64,000 bases of DNA, from the NCBI GenBank assembly GCA_030756895.1, contig JAVBIX010000054.1, forward strand, positions 1-64,000, given 5' to 3'. The DNA comes from Synechococcus sp. SP2 MAG (GTDB lineage Bacteria > Cyanobacteriota > Cyanobacteriia > PCC-6307 > Cyanobiaceae). A program made the position numbers and the translations under genes. How positions within the stretch are numbered: position 1 is the first letter of the stretch; each line of letters begins with the position of its first letter. The notes under the pieces were generated by a model. It made no database searches and had not been told where the DNA came from. It saw nothing but the letters and a program-made list of their open reading frames with translations. Shown in pieces: positions 47,053 to 57,351 of this stretch.

Positions 47053-47202
47053 TCATTCACCGCATTCCTGCTCATCAGCTTTCAAGTGTTCCAGCAAATA
47101 TGAATACCAATTACCATGTGCAATGGCATCCTCCTTTGTAATCTCATTGGCTTCTATCGCTGCAAGTAATCGATATGCAGCTGCTCTTTGCTTTTGATCC
47201 AA
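47053..47202 (-). CDS. Possible 49-residue helical protein
   Basis: A short ORF from a TTG with AAGGG a few bases upstream. LDQKQRAAAYRLLAAIEANE, then ITKEDAIAHGNWYSYLLEHL, gives two amphipathic helices and a balanced composition. No family is recognised. It is plausible because the surrounding DNA is otherwise gene-free. Confidence 0.45.
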   Translation of the reverse strand: MDQKQRAAAYRLLAAIEANEITKEDAIAHGNWYSYLLEHLKADEQECGE

Positions 47203-47662
47203 TGCCCTTTACCCCCTAAGCATGGAGAGTGAGTGAAGCAGATCCAAAGGTGCCATCTCAGATACGAACTTCACGAAAGACACCTTCGTTTGGCAATAGT
47301 TTGATTCAGACTTAAAGGGAATAGACATTAATTTAACGAGCTCTCTCCGTTCTTTCTTCATAGCAAAAACTGGTAGTTCAGGCATTACAGGTAGTGCTGA
47401 TTGATGAGATCACTATCGCCCACGAACATCCAAAAAAACTCCCCCAAACGGGTGACAGTAGACAGAATATGACTCACCCATTTAGGGGAGACAGGAAAAT
47501 TGCATCCATCAAAACAAGCCGAAGCAAGATCTAGAAGATGACACCTGGAAGCCTAGTATCCATCATAATAAAATTCCATAAAGAAGATCAAGACCAGGCC
47601 GATTGAGGCCGCTAAACTTGACACAAGTTCAAGACGCAATCAACTGAGATTGGAGGACACCA
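47203..47662. other. Gene-poor accessory stretch
   Basis: About 460 AT-rich bases between two putative microproteins. No ORF, repeat or RNA was recognised. Confidence 0.4.
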
Positions 47663-47815
47663 TTGAAAATGCGACACCTAATACCGGCCACGGTTAGTGA
47701 TCTGCTCGACAAAGTCAGACGAAGGATTGCCTATGTACCAGCTGTGAGAGATACGATTTCAGCCATGAAAGATCTTGGCATCGACCTAAAAGAGGAAAAA
47801 AAGAACAACAAGTGA
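47663..47815 (+). CDS. Possible 50-residue basic protein
   Basis: A TTG start lies six bases after a perfect GGAGG ribosome-binding site; an in-frame ATG is two codons later. HLIPATVSDLLDKVRRRIAY and ISAMKDLGIDLKEEKKNNK give a small helical, basic protein. No family is recognised. The good ribosome-binding site makes it more credible than other short ORFs here. Confidence 0.5.
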   Translation: MKMRHLIPATVSDLLDKVRRRIAYVPAVRDTISAMKDLGIDLKEEKKNNK

Positions 47816-47900
47816 AGCACTTGTAGGGATCCAACTGATCAGGATGAAAGATTACGCCATGCTCTTGCAATCCTCATTCATGGTATTCAGCTGGAAATCG

Positions 47901-48431
47901 TCACTTACCAGAACCCCCAGATCCATGCAGTTCCTTGAGGAACCAACAGTCACAACCACCATGCCCTGTTTGACCAAGAGGCTGTTCAATCTTTAAGAAT
48001 CCCCAAGCCCGATAAAGCCGTTGGGCCGCCACCATTCCCGAAAGAGTCTCGAGATAGACCTGGCGATAGCCAAGTATACGAGCCTGTTTCAACAGGCTAT
48101 CCATAAGCCGCCAACCAACACCCTTCCCCCGCGCTGATGGTGCTAAGTACATCTTCTGCAATTCGCAAGTAGCCTCCACACCACTTAAGGGGCCAATTCC
48201 AGCTCCCCCAAGAACATTCCCACCCTCCACGGCTACGAGATAAATCCATCCAGACGCTGCATAGGTCTTGCTCATGGCATCTAGCTCCGGATCTTGCCAA
48301 GCAAAACCGGGACGGTCAGCCCCAAATTCAACAAGCGCCGCCCGAATCACTCTGGACAAGGCGGTCTCGTCCAGCGGTTGTAGAGGCCGAAGATCGACCT
48401 CTCGCCCTTCACTCAAAAGGATGACCTCCAA
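47901..48431 (-). CDS. GNAT-family N-acetyltransferase
   Basis: 176 residues. VDLRPLQPLDETALSRVIRA opens the fold; LQKMYLAPSARGKGVGWRLM has the R-G-x-G-x-G acetyl-CoA loop; VYLETLSGMVAAQRLYRAWG is the closing motif. The substrate is unknown. Another GNAT gene lies at 1351..1800, not closely similar. Confidence 0.88.
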   Translation of the reverse strand: MEVILLSEGREVDLRPLQPLDETALSRVIRAALVEFGADRPGFAWQDPELDAMSKTYAASGWIYLVAVEGGNVLGGAGIGPLSGVEATCELQKMYLAPSARGKGVGWRLMDSLLKQARILGYRQVYLETLSGMVAAQRLYRAWGFLKIEQPLGQTGHGGCDCWFLKELHGSGGSGK

Positions 48432-48682
48432 ATCGAGAGACCTCCTTGAAATTCAATCAAGCAACCCCAGCGAACTGGCTCTGACGAGAGACATCGGCAC
48501 CAACCAAAGCGGGCAAAGGAACTCAAAACCAACATCAATCAAATCAGCCAAAGAGCGAGAAAACTAATCATGGATCCTATGCATTAAGCAGCTTCGATAT
48601 GACAAGTGCTTCCACTGCAACAACAAGTGGAGCACTAAGCCATAGTGTCTTTCATGCTAGATTCGAACAAAACATAATCCAC

Positions 48683-48853
48683 ATGCTAGATATTTTACCT
48701 GGATATTACATTGTTTTCTTAGCACTAGGACTGGCAGCTGTTCTTGTGGTCTTCTTTTATTCCTTTACTCGAAATTCCAACTACGAAGTGCAACAGCGAG
48801 CCAAAAAAATCCAGGAAAAGAGGCAAAAAGCATCAAAATCTAGCGATGAATAG
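48683..48853 (+). CDS. Single-helix membrane microprotein
   Basis: From the ATG at 48683, 56 residues: a hydrophobic helix (YYIVFLALGLAAVLVVFFYS) followed by a basic, Gln/Lys-rich coil (VQQRAKKIQEKRQKASKSS). The track start at 48599 adds 28 polar residues and cannot be excluded. Family unknown. Confidence 0.55.
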   Translation: MLDILPGYYIVFLALGLAAVLVVFFYSFTRNSNYEVQQRAKKIQEKRQKASKSSDE

Positions 48854-49143
48854 CCACTAATGTAACCGGCAAGCGTTGTGAGTCCAGTTTCCAGTCTCTA
48901 CTTACCCTGGGAGATCAGAACTAAAAGTGAAAATCGATTCAACAACCAGCTAAATAAAAATCGATACGAAACCAACCCGACAGCAATATTCTTTGCTGGT
49001 AAGTATTCATCGACACCAATTCACAACAAAAGCGACTAGAAATCCCAAAGCAAGAATACTCATCTCAGTTATTTTGCATCAGTTTTTACCAGACAGAGAA
49101 TTCAAGGTAGCAATCAGCACGAAACCATCGGATTCCTTAGGCC

Positions 49144-49269
49144 ATGGTCAAGCCATCTGGACTTGATTCAATGGAATTATTTGTTGGCATCTGCATCATC
49201 CCCTTCCTGAGCGCTCTTTTTATCCAGGCAGGCCAAAACGATGATTCCGATGATCATGATTTCCTTTAG
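49144..49269 (+). CDS. Possible 41-residue membrane microprotein
   Basis: A short ORF below the track limit: LDSMELFVGICIIPFLSALF followed by an acidic tail (QNDDSDDHDFL). One membrane helix with an acidic C-terminus. A second in-frame ATG (MELF) is also possible. No family is recognised. Confidence 0.45.
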   Translation: MVKPSGLDSMELFVGICIIPFLSALFIQAGQNDDSDDHDFL

Positions 49270-49407
49270 GTCATCAATGCACATGATCAATCGCCCTACC
49301 CGAGGAGAAGCTTGTCTCACCCATCACCTTTATCCCCAAAGCAACTCACTGATCAGCAACAATGGGAGTAACAAGTTTCTCATCGATCAATTTCACCTAC
49401 TTACTAG

Positions 49408-49443
49408 CAAACAATTAATTCATTAATTAATTAATTAATTAAT
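49408..49443. repeat. Short ATTA tandem repeat
   Basis: ATTAATTAATTAATTAATTA and flanking partial units just beyond the stop of the oxoprolinase gene. A simple-sequence tract, AT-only, at the end of the second accessory stretch. Confidence 0.85.
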
Positions 49444-49454
49444 TCTCTAACGGA

Positions 49455-52400
49455 TTAGTCTCCATTATTGAGTGTTTCATCACCTTCCTCTATTCCCCAA
49501 CCTCCACCACCAGGCGTTGCAATCCATAGACAATCACCGGTTTGAACCCTCTGTTCAAAGCAGCCATGTTGTTTTTGCCAAGAGCCTCCCTGTTCACGTA
49601 ACCAAGCCATCCCCAAAGCCCCTGCCTGCCCACCAGCCAAACCAAAGGGCGCCACGCGCCGAGATCCAGACAGCAGAGCCACCGACATGGGAGCAAGAAA
49701 ACGAATCTCACGATCAAGTCCATCACCGCCAGACCAGCGTCCTTTCCCCCCGCTACCCCGGCGCAACTGGAAGCGTTCCAAGCGCACAGGGAATCGTTGC
49801 TCGAGAATTTCTGGGTCGGTGAGTCTGGAGTTGGTCATGTGGGTCTGTACACCGGAAGATCCCTGAAAACCCCGACCTGCTCCACCACCTCCGGTAATCG
49901 TTTCGTAGTACTGAGAACATTCATCTCCAAACGTGAGGTTGTTCATCGTTCCTTGCGCCGCGGCCATCACCCCCATCGCCGCGAATAACAGGTTGCACAG
50001 CGCCTGAGAGGTCTCCACATTGCCTGCCACCACTGCAGCTGGGGGGAGGGGATTCAACAGTGATCCCTCCGGGACGATCAAAGTAAGTGGCTCAAAGCAG
50101 CCTGCATTGAGGGGTATCGATTCATCCACCAAGCAGCGCAGCACGTACAACACAGCGGCTTTGGTGACCGCTAGCGGAGCATGAAAGTTGTGGTCTCCTT
50201 GGGGGCTCGTCCCAGTGAAATCCAGGCAAGCCGTTCGCGCTTTGTGGTCCACATGCAAAGCAAGCTCCAAACGGCCGCCATGGTCTAACTCCACGCTGAA
50301 CTGTTGATCCACCAAACGACTGATCACACGACGCACCGTTTCCGCCGCATGGGTTTGAACAAAGAGCATGTAACGACTGACGCGACTAGGTCCCTCTCGC
50401 AGCATCAACTGCTCGAGATAGTCCACGCCGAGGAGGTTGGCCGCCACCTGAGCCTGCAAATCCGCCCAAAGCACATCGGGAGAGCGCGGCAACTGCCGCT
50501 CTGCGCTCAAAATCGCGTTCCAGCCATCCACATCCAAGACGCCGCCACGCAGGAGTGACCAGTTGCGGAGCCGTAGGCCTTCCTCTCCGATCTCACGACT
50601 GAAAGGAGGCATGGATCCAGGTGTGAGCCCCCCCACATCGGCGTGATGCCCTCGACAAGCAACGAAGTAACTGGGTCGTTCCCCCTCTCCAAAGACAGGG
50701 GTCATCGCCGTGATATCCGGGAGATGGGTGCCTCCGTGATACGGGTCGTTGCTCAGCACTGTTTCGCCCGGTTCCAGAGGAGGGCGTTCTCCGCGTTGGA
50801 TCTGGTGCAGCAGATCCACCACCGCCTCACCCATGGAACCCAAATGCACGGGGATATGGGGAGCATTGGCAACCAATGCTCCGTTGTGATCGAACAACGC
50901 ACAGGAAAAGTCCAGGCGCTCGCGGATGTTCACAGAGCGGCTCGTCTGCCGAAGCCTCTCCCCCATCTGCTCAGCAATCACCATGAAGCGGTGATGAAAC
51001 AGGCTCAGGTCCACCGGATCTGGAACATCAACAACCTGATCCCGAGCCAACCGTTGAACGGGAGACTCAGCAGAGGTGAGCAACAAGCTTCCAGCGACGT
51101 TGCAGCGGGCCGACCAACCCGGCTCGAGCACGGTGCAGCCCGTGGCATCAAGAATCAAAGCTGGACCCTGCAAAGGCTGGTGCAACGCACGATCGCAGCG
51201 CTGCATCACAGGAACCTCCCGCCAACCCAGCCCAGGCCAGTGAACGGTGGCTGTTGTGCTGAGAGCACCAGACACCGACAGCGGCGCTGATGCCATCTGA
51301 CTGTCGTCCTCACTGCGAGCTGATGCGGTGAAAACTTCAACCTCCAAGCGCTCCAACATCAAGGCTGCAGTTCGCGGAGGCTTGTAGCCAAAGCGCTGAC
51401 AGTGCGCTTGGTCAAACTCACCTTCCAACTCTGAAAGTTGCAAGGTTGAGGGGAGTTCAGCAATCGGGATCAGCAATCCCTGCTCAGACCCAATATCCCG
51501 AAGTTCAAGCCGAATGCGCTGCTCAAATTGAGACACAGGGCCTGCTCCAGCTGCCTGCAGCTTCTCCTCAGCAAAGCCCACCTCCTGGCGAATCATTTCA
51601 GGGAGGGTCGCCAACAAATCCGCTTTAAGAGCACGCCGCACAACAAGCTGACGCCATTCCCTTAGGCGCGCCTGACCCAGGCCAAAAGCCGACAACACTC
51701 CAGCGAGTGGATGGATCAACACTTGGCGGAGACCCAGCACTCCCGCTACTCGGCACGCCAATTGCCCGGCAGCACCTCCATAGGCCACAAGCGCCCCAGC
51801 ACGAATGTCGTGACCACGAAGCAACGACACCTGCTGAATGGCACCAGCCATCGTTTCCACCGCGAGGTCAAGCGCTCCCTCCGCAAGCGACTCCGGATCG
51901 CGTCCCAATCTGCACGCAAGCTCCCCAAATCGCTGCCGTACCACCTCCAGATCAGGACGCAAGTCCGCCGTTGGGCCGAACACGGGGGGAAAGGCCTCAA
52001 CCTGTAATCGACCCAGAAAAAGATGGGCGTCGGTAATGGTTAAGGGGCCGCCACAGCGATAGCAAGCTGGTCCAGGGCTAGCGCCTGCAGAGCGAGGGCC
52101 AACCTGCAGACGATCGCCATCACTGCGAATAATCGAGCCCCCACCTGCTGCGACGGTATGGATCGGAAGGCGAGCAGCAGACAGCTCGAGACCAGCGATT
52201 TTGGTCTGAGCGCTGCGCTCCCAGTCCAGATCAGAAGCTCCTGCTGGCAAACAAAACACGTCGGTGCTGGTGCCACCCATGTCCACACCTACGAGCGCCT
52301 GACCTCCCAGACCCGCAGCCTCAGCAGCAGCAACCGCGCCAATCATTCCTCCAGCAGGCCCAGACAGGATTGTGTCTTTCGCGAACAGCTGCTCAAGACC

Positions 52401-53141
52401 TTGTAGGGCCCCACTTGACGTCATCACCCGCAGTCGTGTCTGCCCTCCAAGTGACTGCTTCACCTGTTGCAGATAGCGAAAAAGCAGCTGTTCCACCGCC
52501 GCCTCAACGACGGTGGTCTGAGAACGGGGGACCAAGCGCGGCAGTGGGCTCACCTCGTGGGAGCAAACCACCGTGGTGAAACCGATCGTTTGCGCTAACT
52601 CAGCCAGTCGCCTCTCATGGCACGGATTACGCCACGCATGCATCAGGGCAATGGCGCAGGCGTTGATACCGGCACTCCGCTGCGCGCGCAGCGTTTTCTC
52701 CAACTCTGCATCGAAGCAAAGCGTTTCTACCTCCTCCCCATCGGCATTCAATCGCCCTCTGGATTCAACAACCGCCACAGCCAGCGACTTCGGAGCAGGA
52801 ATCTCCAGTGCGAATAGATCAGGGCGATGCTGATCACCAATCAACAACAAATCCGCCAGACCCTTGTTAGTGATCAACAGAACTGGCTCCCCTTCCCCCT
52901 CAAGCAGGGCATTGGTCGCGACTGTTGTCCCTAAGCGCACCTCCTGGATCAAACCCGGCGGGATCTGAGCTCCCGCAGGCAAACCCATCACCTCTCGGAT
53001 GGCACAAACAGCGGGATCACCTCGATCGATCGCATGCTCTGAGAGCACTTTGCGAACCACAAGCTCACCAGTCGGGGCGCGACCCACGAGATCCGTGAAG
53101 GTTCCGCCTCGATCAATCCAAAATTGCCATTGGGTCGTCAT
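49455..53141 (-). CDS. 5-oxoprolinase/hydantoinase (HyuA-HyuB fusion)
   Basis: From ATG 53141, 1228 residues. The HyuA half starts [20 protein letters not shown] and includes [20 protein letters not shown]. The HyuB half includes [20 protein letters not shown] and ends with [20 protein letters not shown]. The order A then B matches ATP-dependent 5-oxoprolinase, which opens 5-oxoproline to glutamate and so recycles glutathione by-products. Very close to nagB upstream. Confidence 0.9.
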   Translation of the reverse strand: MTTQWQFWIDRGGTFTDLVGRAPTGELVVRKVLSEHAIDRGDPAVCAIREVMGLPAGAQIPPGLIQEVRLGTTVATNALLEGEGEPVLLITNKGLADLLLIGDQHRPDLFALEIPAPKSLAVAVVESRGRLNADGEEVETLCFDAELEKTLRAQRSAGINACAIALMHAWRNPCHERRLAELAQTIGFTTVVCSHEVSPLPRLVPRSQTTVVEAAVEQLLFRYLQQVKQSLGGQTRLRVMTSSGALQGLEQLFAKDTILSGPAGGMIGAVAAAEAAGLGGQALVGVDMGGTSTDVFCLPAGASDLDWERSAQTKIAGLELSAARLPIHTVAAGGGSIIRSDGDRLQVGPRSAGASPGPACYRCGGPLTITDAHLFLGRLQVEAFPPVFGPTADLRPDLEVVRQRFGELACRLGRDPESLAEGALDLAVETMAGAIQQVSLLRGHDIRAGALVAYGGAAGQLACRVAGVLGLRQVLIHPLAGVLSAFGLGQARLREWRQLVVRRALKADLLATLPEMIRQEVGFAEEKLQAAGAGPVSQFEQRIRLELRDIGSEQGLLIPIAELPSTLQLSELEGEFDQAHCQRFGYKPPRTAALMLERLEVEVFTASARSEDDSQMASAPLSVSGALSTTATVHWPGLGWREVPVMQRCDRALHQPLQGPALILDATGCTVLEPGWSARCNVAGSLLLTSAESPVQRLARDQVVDVPDPVDLSLFHHRFMVIAEQMGERLRQTSRSVNIRERLDFSCALFDHNGALVANAPHIPVHLGSMGEAVVDLLHQIQRGERPPLEPGETVLSNDPYHGGTHLPDITAMTPVFGEGERPSYFVACRGHHADVGGLTPGSMPPFSREIGEEGLRLRNWSLLRGGVLDVDGWNAILSAERQLPRSPDVLWADLQAQVAANLLGVDYLEQLMLREGPSRVSRYMLFVQTHAAETVRRVISRLVDQQFSVELDHGGRLELALHVDHKARTACLDFTGTSPQGDHNFHAPLAVTKAAVLYVLRCLVDESIPLNAGCFEPLTLIVPEGSLLNPLPPAAVVAGNVETSQALCNLLFAAMGVMAAAQGTMNNLTFGDECSQYYETITGGGGAGRGFQGSSGVQTHMTNSRLTDPEILEQRFPVRLERFQLRRGSGGKGRWSGGDGLDREIRFLAPMSVALLSGSRRVAPFGLAGGQAGALGMAWLREQGGSWQKQHGCFEQRVQTGDCLWIATPGGGGWGIEEGDETLNNGD

Positions 53142-53145
53142 CGGT

Positions 53146-53928
53146 TCACGGCCCTTCTTCACCCCATGCCGCATCGTCCACCCACAACCAAAGTTTTGGG
53201 TGACGCCTTAGCCAGCTGGCAGGCACCTCAGGATCACCATCAAGTTCCAAAGCCTTGCGCAGGATCCCCGCCTTAGGCGCACCGGTCACGATCAGGTGAA
53301 GTTCCTTCGCCGCCAGGATCTCTTGCAGCCCGAGGGTGATCGCTTGCTCCGGAACCAACCCTGGACTGCCCTGGAATGCAGAAGCATTTTGCGATCGTGT
53401 AGCGGGGCTGAGTTTGACCACACGGCAGCGCACATCTGGACCACATGGGGGCTCGTTGAATCCCACATGACCGTTACTTCCCAATCCCAATAACTGCGAG
53501 CCAATCCCCCCAGCGCTGAGTATCTCGGCGGCAAAGCGATCAGCAGCAGCCTCAGGATGGGCAGCAGCTCCATCTGGCAACATCACTTGCGCAGCATTAA
53601 GTCCTAGCGGCCGCACTAGGTGACATCCCATAAAGGCAGAGAACGAGCTGGGATGCTTCGGTGCCAAACCCACATACTCATCAAGATTGAAACTGCGCCA
53701 GTGCTGACGCAAAAGCTGCAGACGATCCTTAGGCCAAGCTCTTAAACGCGAGACCAATGCGGCATAAAGCGGCTCCATGGTGCGTCCTGTCGCCAAACCC
53801 AGGGGCCGAAATGCCTGATGCTCAAGAGAGTCCAGCAATCCTTGCTCAAGCTGGTCAACAACAGCCTCCATGAGCTGCAGCGGATTGCGCCTGCGCACGA
53901 TAGTGATCGTGTCTGAAATCTTGAGCAC
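53146..53928 (-). CDS. nagB: Glucosamine-6-phosphate deaminase-like sugar isomerase
   Basis: 260 residues. [20 protein letters not shown] has the phosphate-binding T/SG-x-T segment, [12 protein letters not shown] the catalytic Asp-Glu, and [16 protein letters not shown] the NGHIGFNEP family motif. It converts glucosamine-6-phosphate to fructose-6-phosphate and ammonia. It is four bases from the oxoprolinase gene and 18 after the SpoIID gene. Confidence 0.88.
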   Translation of the reverse strand: MLKISDTITIVRRRNPLQLMEAVVDQLEQGLLDSLEHQAFRPLGLATGRTMEPLYAALVSRLRAWPKDRLQLLRQHWRSFNLDEYVGLAPKHPSSFSAFMGCHLVRPLGLNAAQVMLPDGAAAHPEAAADRFAAEILSAGGIGSQLLGLGSNGHVGFNEPPCGPDVRCRVVKLSPATRSQNASAFQGSPGLVPEQAITLGLQEILAAKELHLIVTGAPKAGILRKALELDGDPEVPASWLRRHPKLWLWVDDAAWGEEGP

Positions 53929-53946
53929 GATGAACTGCCACTGACA

Positions 53947-55383
53947 TCAACCCCACCAGGCTGACTCTGAACGGAGCCAAAGTGCCACAGCTGGGTCATC
54001 ACTGGAGCGGTAGGGGCGAATTTCTGCACCGCGGTAGTAGTGCAAAAGAATCTCACGAAAGTCAGCACCCTGAAGCGCCAGTCCATGGGCTCCCCACTGA
54101 CTCATCCCAACCCCATGTCCAAATCCTTGACCACGCGCTTCGAGAACCATCTCACCCACCCTGAGGTCAGGACGTGGCTTGTTAAAAACTGACCGGTTGA
54201 GAGGGGGGAGCGGCGGCGGTGGCAGTAGAGCCGCCAATCGACCTGAAGTGCTGGATGTGGTGTCAGGACCACTTGCGGAGTCTCGCCACAAACCGATCAA
54301 AGGAGGGGCTGCGTGAGTTGATGCTTGCGGGTCATTTTGAGCAGTGGCGATTGCAGATGCAGTTGAAGCATCGGGGGAGTCATTGATGAGTTCGAATTGA
54401 ACCATCGTGCTTTTGAGGCCCAGACGCCTGCGAAGCTCCCTCCCCGTCAACACCAAAGAGCCACGTGGGCCCTGCACTCGCGCCGTACGCACCCGACCTG
54501 TTGAGCTTGTCTTAAGGACCTGCAAGCGCTTGACACCTCCGGTTTCACGGAAGAGATCACGCAGCGCATCATCATCAAAACGTTTGTTCCAGCGATGCAC
54601 CGGACTGTGCTGATCGTGATCCGCAACGCTGACCAGGTAGGGAAGTTGATTGCGCCAAACCTCACCACTGGGTTCCGTTGCACCACCAGAGCTGCTGTGA
54701 AACACAGCATTGATCAGCCGCCCAGCGTGGACTAAGACCAAAGAGCGCGTGCTTTCAACAGCTTCAATCGTGCTGGGGGTTTCGGATTCAACCCCGCGGT
54801 ACACCTGGCTGGACACCGTGGCCTTCACATCAAAGTCACCAGCCTTCCCGCGCTGTCGAAGGGCATAGGTGCGTGCCGCGACAGCCTGAGCTTGCAAGGC
54901 CGGCAACGGCCAACGATGGGGCATTTCACTCCCCACAACACTGGCCAGGTAGGTCTCAATCCCAAGGTGATTTATGACCTGCACCTGGCCGCGCCGCACT
55001 AAAAACTGCAACCGGCCGCGGTAACGCCGAGAGCCGAGCCAAATCCCGCGGGGATCGTTGCTTTGCACCTCGATCGCAGAACGAGCTGCCAATGAGCGAG
55101 ACGACCCATCGCTCAGTTGACCACTGATCCTGAGGCGCCCCTCTCGCAGACTCACCTCCATCGAGCGCATGCCTTGATCGCCACGGCCAAGACCTCGCAC
55201 TAGGAATGGCTGATCTCCATCAGCGCGAAGCCGCACAACCGAGGCTTGTGACAGCAACACCCGCATCGACGGCTCCTGTGCCGCATGCACAACCCGCTGA
55301 TCAAAACCGACCGCCATCACAGCGATCGGCATCGTCAAAGCAGCAGTCAGCACAGGGAAGAACGCTGACGTACGAGTGAGCAC
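53947..55383 (-). CDS. SpoIID/LytB-domain protein
   Basis: 478 residues with an N-terminal signal (FFPVLTAALTMPIAVMAVG). The SpoIID domain contains YLASVVGSEMPHRWPLPALQ and AQAVAARTYALRQRGKAGDF, then VFHSSSGGATEPSGEVW. SpoIID of sporulators is a peptidoglycan lytic transglycosylase; in cyanobacteria the related proteins probably also act on the wall. FGHGVGMSQWGAHGLALQGA is the conserved C-terminal motif. Divergent from rnz. Confidence 0.88.
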   Translation of the reverse strand: MLTRTSAFFPVLTAALTMPIAVMAVGFDQRVVHAAQEPSMRVLLSQASVVRLRADGDQPFLVRGLGRGDQGMRSMEVSLREGRLRISGQLSDGSSRSLAARSAIEVQSNDPRGIWLGSRRYRGRLQFLVRRGQVQVINHLGIETYLASVVGSEMPHRWPLPALQAQAVAARTYALRQRGKAGDFDVKATVSSQVYRGVESETPSTIEAVESTRSLVLVHAGRLINAVFHSSSGGATEPSGEVWRNQLPYLVSVADHDQHSPVHRWNKRFDDDALRDLFRETGGVKRLQVLKTSSTGRVRTARVQGPRGSLVLTGRELRRRLGLKSTMVQFELINDSPDASTASAIATAQNDPQASTHAAPPLIGLWRDSASGPDTTSSTSGRLAALLPPPPLPPLNRSVFNKPRPDLRVGEMVLEARGQGFGHGVGMSQWGAHGLALQGADFREILLHYYRGAEIRPYRSSDDPAVALWLRSESAWWG

Positions 55384-55473
55384 TGCGAGCCGAACCAGGC
55401 AGCTCAGTGTGACCTGATGATTCGGACGCGGCTAGGTCCCCGTGGCAGATTTGATTGTTGAGCGCGTTGAGAC

Positions 55474-56421
55474 GTGCAGGTCACCTTTCTTGGAACCAGT
55501 TCAGGCGTGCCCACCCGTGGTCGCAATGTTTCTTCTGTGGCGCTGCGTTTGCCACAGCGGTCGGAGCTGTGGCTGTTCGACTGCGGAGAAGGGACCCAAC
55601 ATCAATTTTTACGCTGCGACTTGCGCCTTTCCCAACTGAGAAGGGTGTTCATCACCCACATGCATGGTGACCATGTCTTTGGCCTGCCCGGGCTGTTGGC
55701 GAGTTTGGGGCTAGGCGGCACAAGCAATGGGGTAGACCTCTACGGCCCTGACCCCTTGGATGCGTATCTCCAAGGGGTTTTGCGTACGAGTTCGACCCGC
55801 ATCGGCTATCCGCTTGCGATCCATCGCGTGCGCGAAGCAGCCGAACAGAACACCGTTGTGTTCGAAGACGACGATCTGATTGTGACCGCGGCCCCCCTCA
55901 ACCATCGCGTTCCGGCCTACGCCTATCGAGCGGAACAAAAACCGAGAGCAGGTCGCTTTGACATCGACAAGGCCCGAGAGCTGAAGATCCCACCAGGACC
56001 TGTCTATGCAGCTCTGAAGCGCGGCGAATCGGTCACGCTCGAAGACGGTCGCACCATCGATGGCCGGACCTTATGCGGGCCAGAACAACCTGGGGTGAGC
56101 GTTGTGTACTGCACCGATACCGTCTTCTGCGAAGCAGCGGTGCAGTTGGCTCAGGGAGCCGACCTGCTGATCCATGAATCGACCTTCTCCCATGCGGAAG
56201 CCGACATGGCTTTCAAGAGGCAACACTCCACAAGCACTATGGCGGCACAGACCGCTGCGGAGGCCGGCGTCAAGCAGTTAGCACTGACCCACCTCAGCCC
56301 TCGCTACGCCCCTGGAAACGCAGTCACCGCCGACGATTTAGTCGCCGAGGCCCGTACCATTTTTCCGAATACGTTTTTGGCTAAGGATTTCCTCAACGTG
56401 GACGTGAATCCCTCTTCATGA
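55474..56421 (+). CDS. rnz: Ribonuclease Z
   Basis: 315 residues from a [23 protein letters not shown] opens the fold, [17 protein letters not shown] follows, and [20 protein letters not shown] has the HxHxDH zinc motif. [14 protein letters not shown]-type regions and [11 protein letters not shown] and LTHLSPRY carry later ligands. It trims tRNA 3' ends. Confidence 0.94.
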   Translation: MQVTFLGTSSGVPTRGRNVSSVALRLPQRSELWLFDCGEGTQHQFLRCDLRLSQLRRVFITHMHGDHVFGLPGLLASLGLGGTSNGVDLYGPDPLDAYLQGVLRTSSTRIGYPLAIHRVREAAEQNTVVFEDDDLIVTAAPLNHRVPAYAYRAEQKPRAGRFDIDKARELKIPPGPVYAALKRGESVTLEDGRTIDGRTLCGPEQPGVSVVYCTDTVFCEAAVQLAQGADLLIHESTFSHAEADMAFKRQHSTSTMAAQTAAEAGVKQLALTHLSPRYAPGNAVTADDLVAEARTIFPNTFLAKDFLNVDVNPSS

Positions 56422-56534
56422 GGGGCACGTGCTGCAACAGTTCGTGATCACTAGGCCCTCTAGGGGCTCATCCGCCTCCCACCCCGTGATACAAGGACTT
56501 GGTGCGCTGTCTACGTCAGTCTCTGACATCTTTC

Positions 56535-57047
56535 ATGGCCTCTTTTTTCTCCACATTGCGTCGATCCTTGAATCGACTGCTGATCGCACTGCCAGTGCTA
56601 CTTGGGCTGTTGATCAGTGCCCCCGCCCAGGCCGCCCAGTGGGATGCCGAGACCCTCACGGTGCCAGCTGACGGCGATGGCGCCCTGGTCACCTTCAGTG
56701 AGCAGGAAATCAAGACAGGACGGAAGGTGTTCAACGTGAGCTGCGGCACCTGCCACGCAGGCGGCATCACCAAAACCAACCAGAATGTTGGCCTGGATAC
56801 TGAAACGCTTGCGCTGGCCACTCCGGTCCGTGACAACGTTGCGGCACTCGTGGATTACATCCAAGACCCCACGTCTTATGACGGGGAATACAGCATCGCC
56901 GATCTACATCCCAGCATGCGCAGTCGCGATCTTTATCCCGCGATGCGTGATCTCACCGATGAAGATCTTCGCCTGATGTCTGGGTACATCCTGGTGGCTC
57001 CCAAAGTCTTAGGTGTCGAATGGGGCGGTGGAAAAATCTACTTCTGA
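56535..57047 (+). CDS. psbV: Cytochrome c550 of photosystem II
   Basis: From ATG 56535, about 170 residues. A lumenal signal peptide (LLIALPVLLGLLISAPAQA) precedes the mature protein. VSCGTCHAGGITKTN is the haem-binding CxxCH; the C-terminus ends GVEWGGGKIYF as in PsbV. It is an extrinsic lumenal subunit stabilising the oxygen-evolving cluster. A strong terminator follows. Confidence 0.96.
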   Translation: MASFFSTLRRSLNRLLIALPVLLGLLISAPAQAAQWDAETLTVPADGDGALVTFSEQEIKTGRKVFNVSCGTCHAGGITKTNQNVGLDTETLALATPVRDNVAALVDYIQDPTSYDGEYSIADLHPSMRSRDLYPAMRDLTDEDLRLMSGYILVAPKVLGVEWGGGKIYF

Positions 57048-57081
57048 TCCTTTGATTAGATAATCACTTCACGCAAAGTGC

Positions 57082-57121
57082 AAATAAAGGGCCTCAGGCA
57101 ATACTGGGGCCCTTTATTTTT
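57082..57121 (+). terminator. Intrinsic terminator of psbV
   Basis: AAATAAAGGGCC and GGCCCTTTATTT form a perfect 12-bp stem around a 14-base loop, followed by TTT. Could serve both strands. Confidence 0.92.
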
Positions 57122-57351
57122 GCGTAGAAGGCGTATCAGTCCCAGCGATGAAACGTGCCGAGAGACGAAGGCTAAATCCCCTTAAGACGAGAGTCAGCAA
57201 AGACCGAAGAAACAACACAACAAACGTCTATTAACTTAATTTAAATAAGATGATGGCACCTTGCGAAACAAAAAATTTCGAACATGCCTTCTAATATTTT
57301 CAATCAATTCAAGATATATTTTACTGAAATAAATCCGGAGTCTCTTCAACA

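Noticed and set aside
49408-49443. ATTA repeat as a CRISPR-like or attachment site
   Set aside because: It is a simple tetranucleotide tract without spacers or a nearby integrase.
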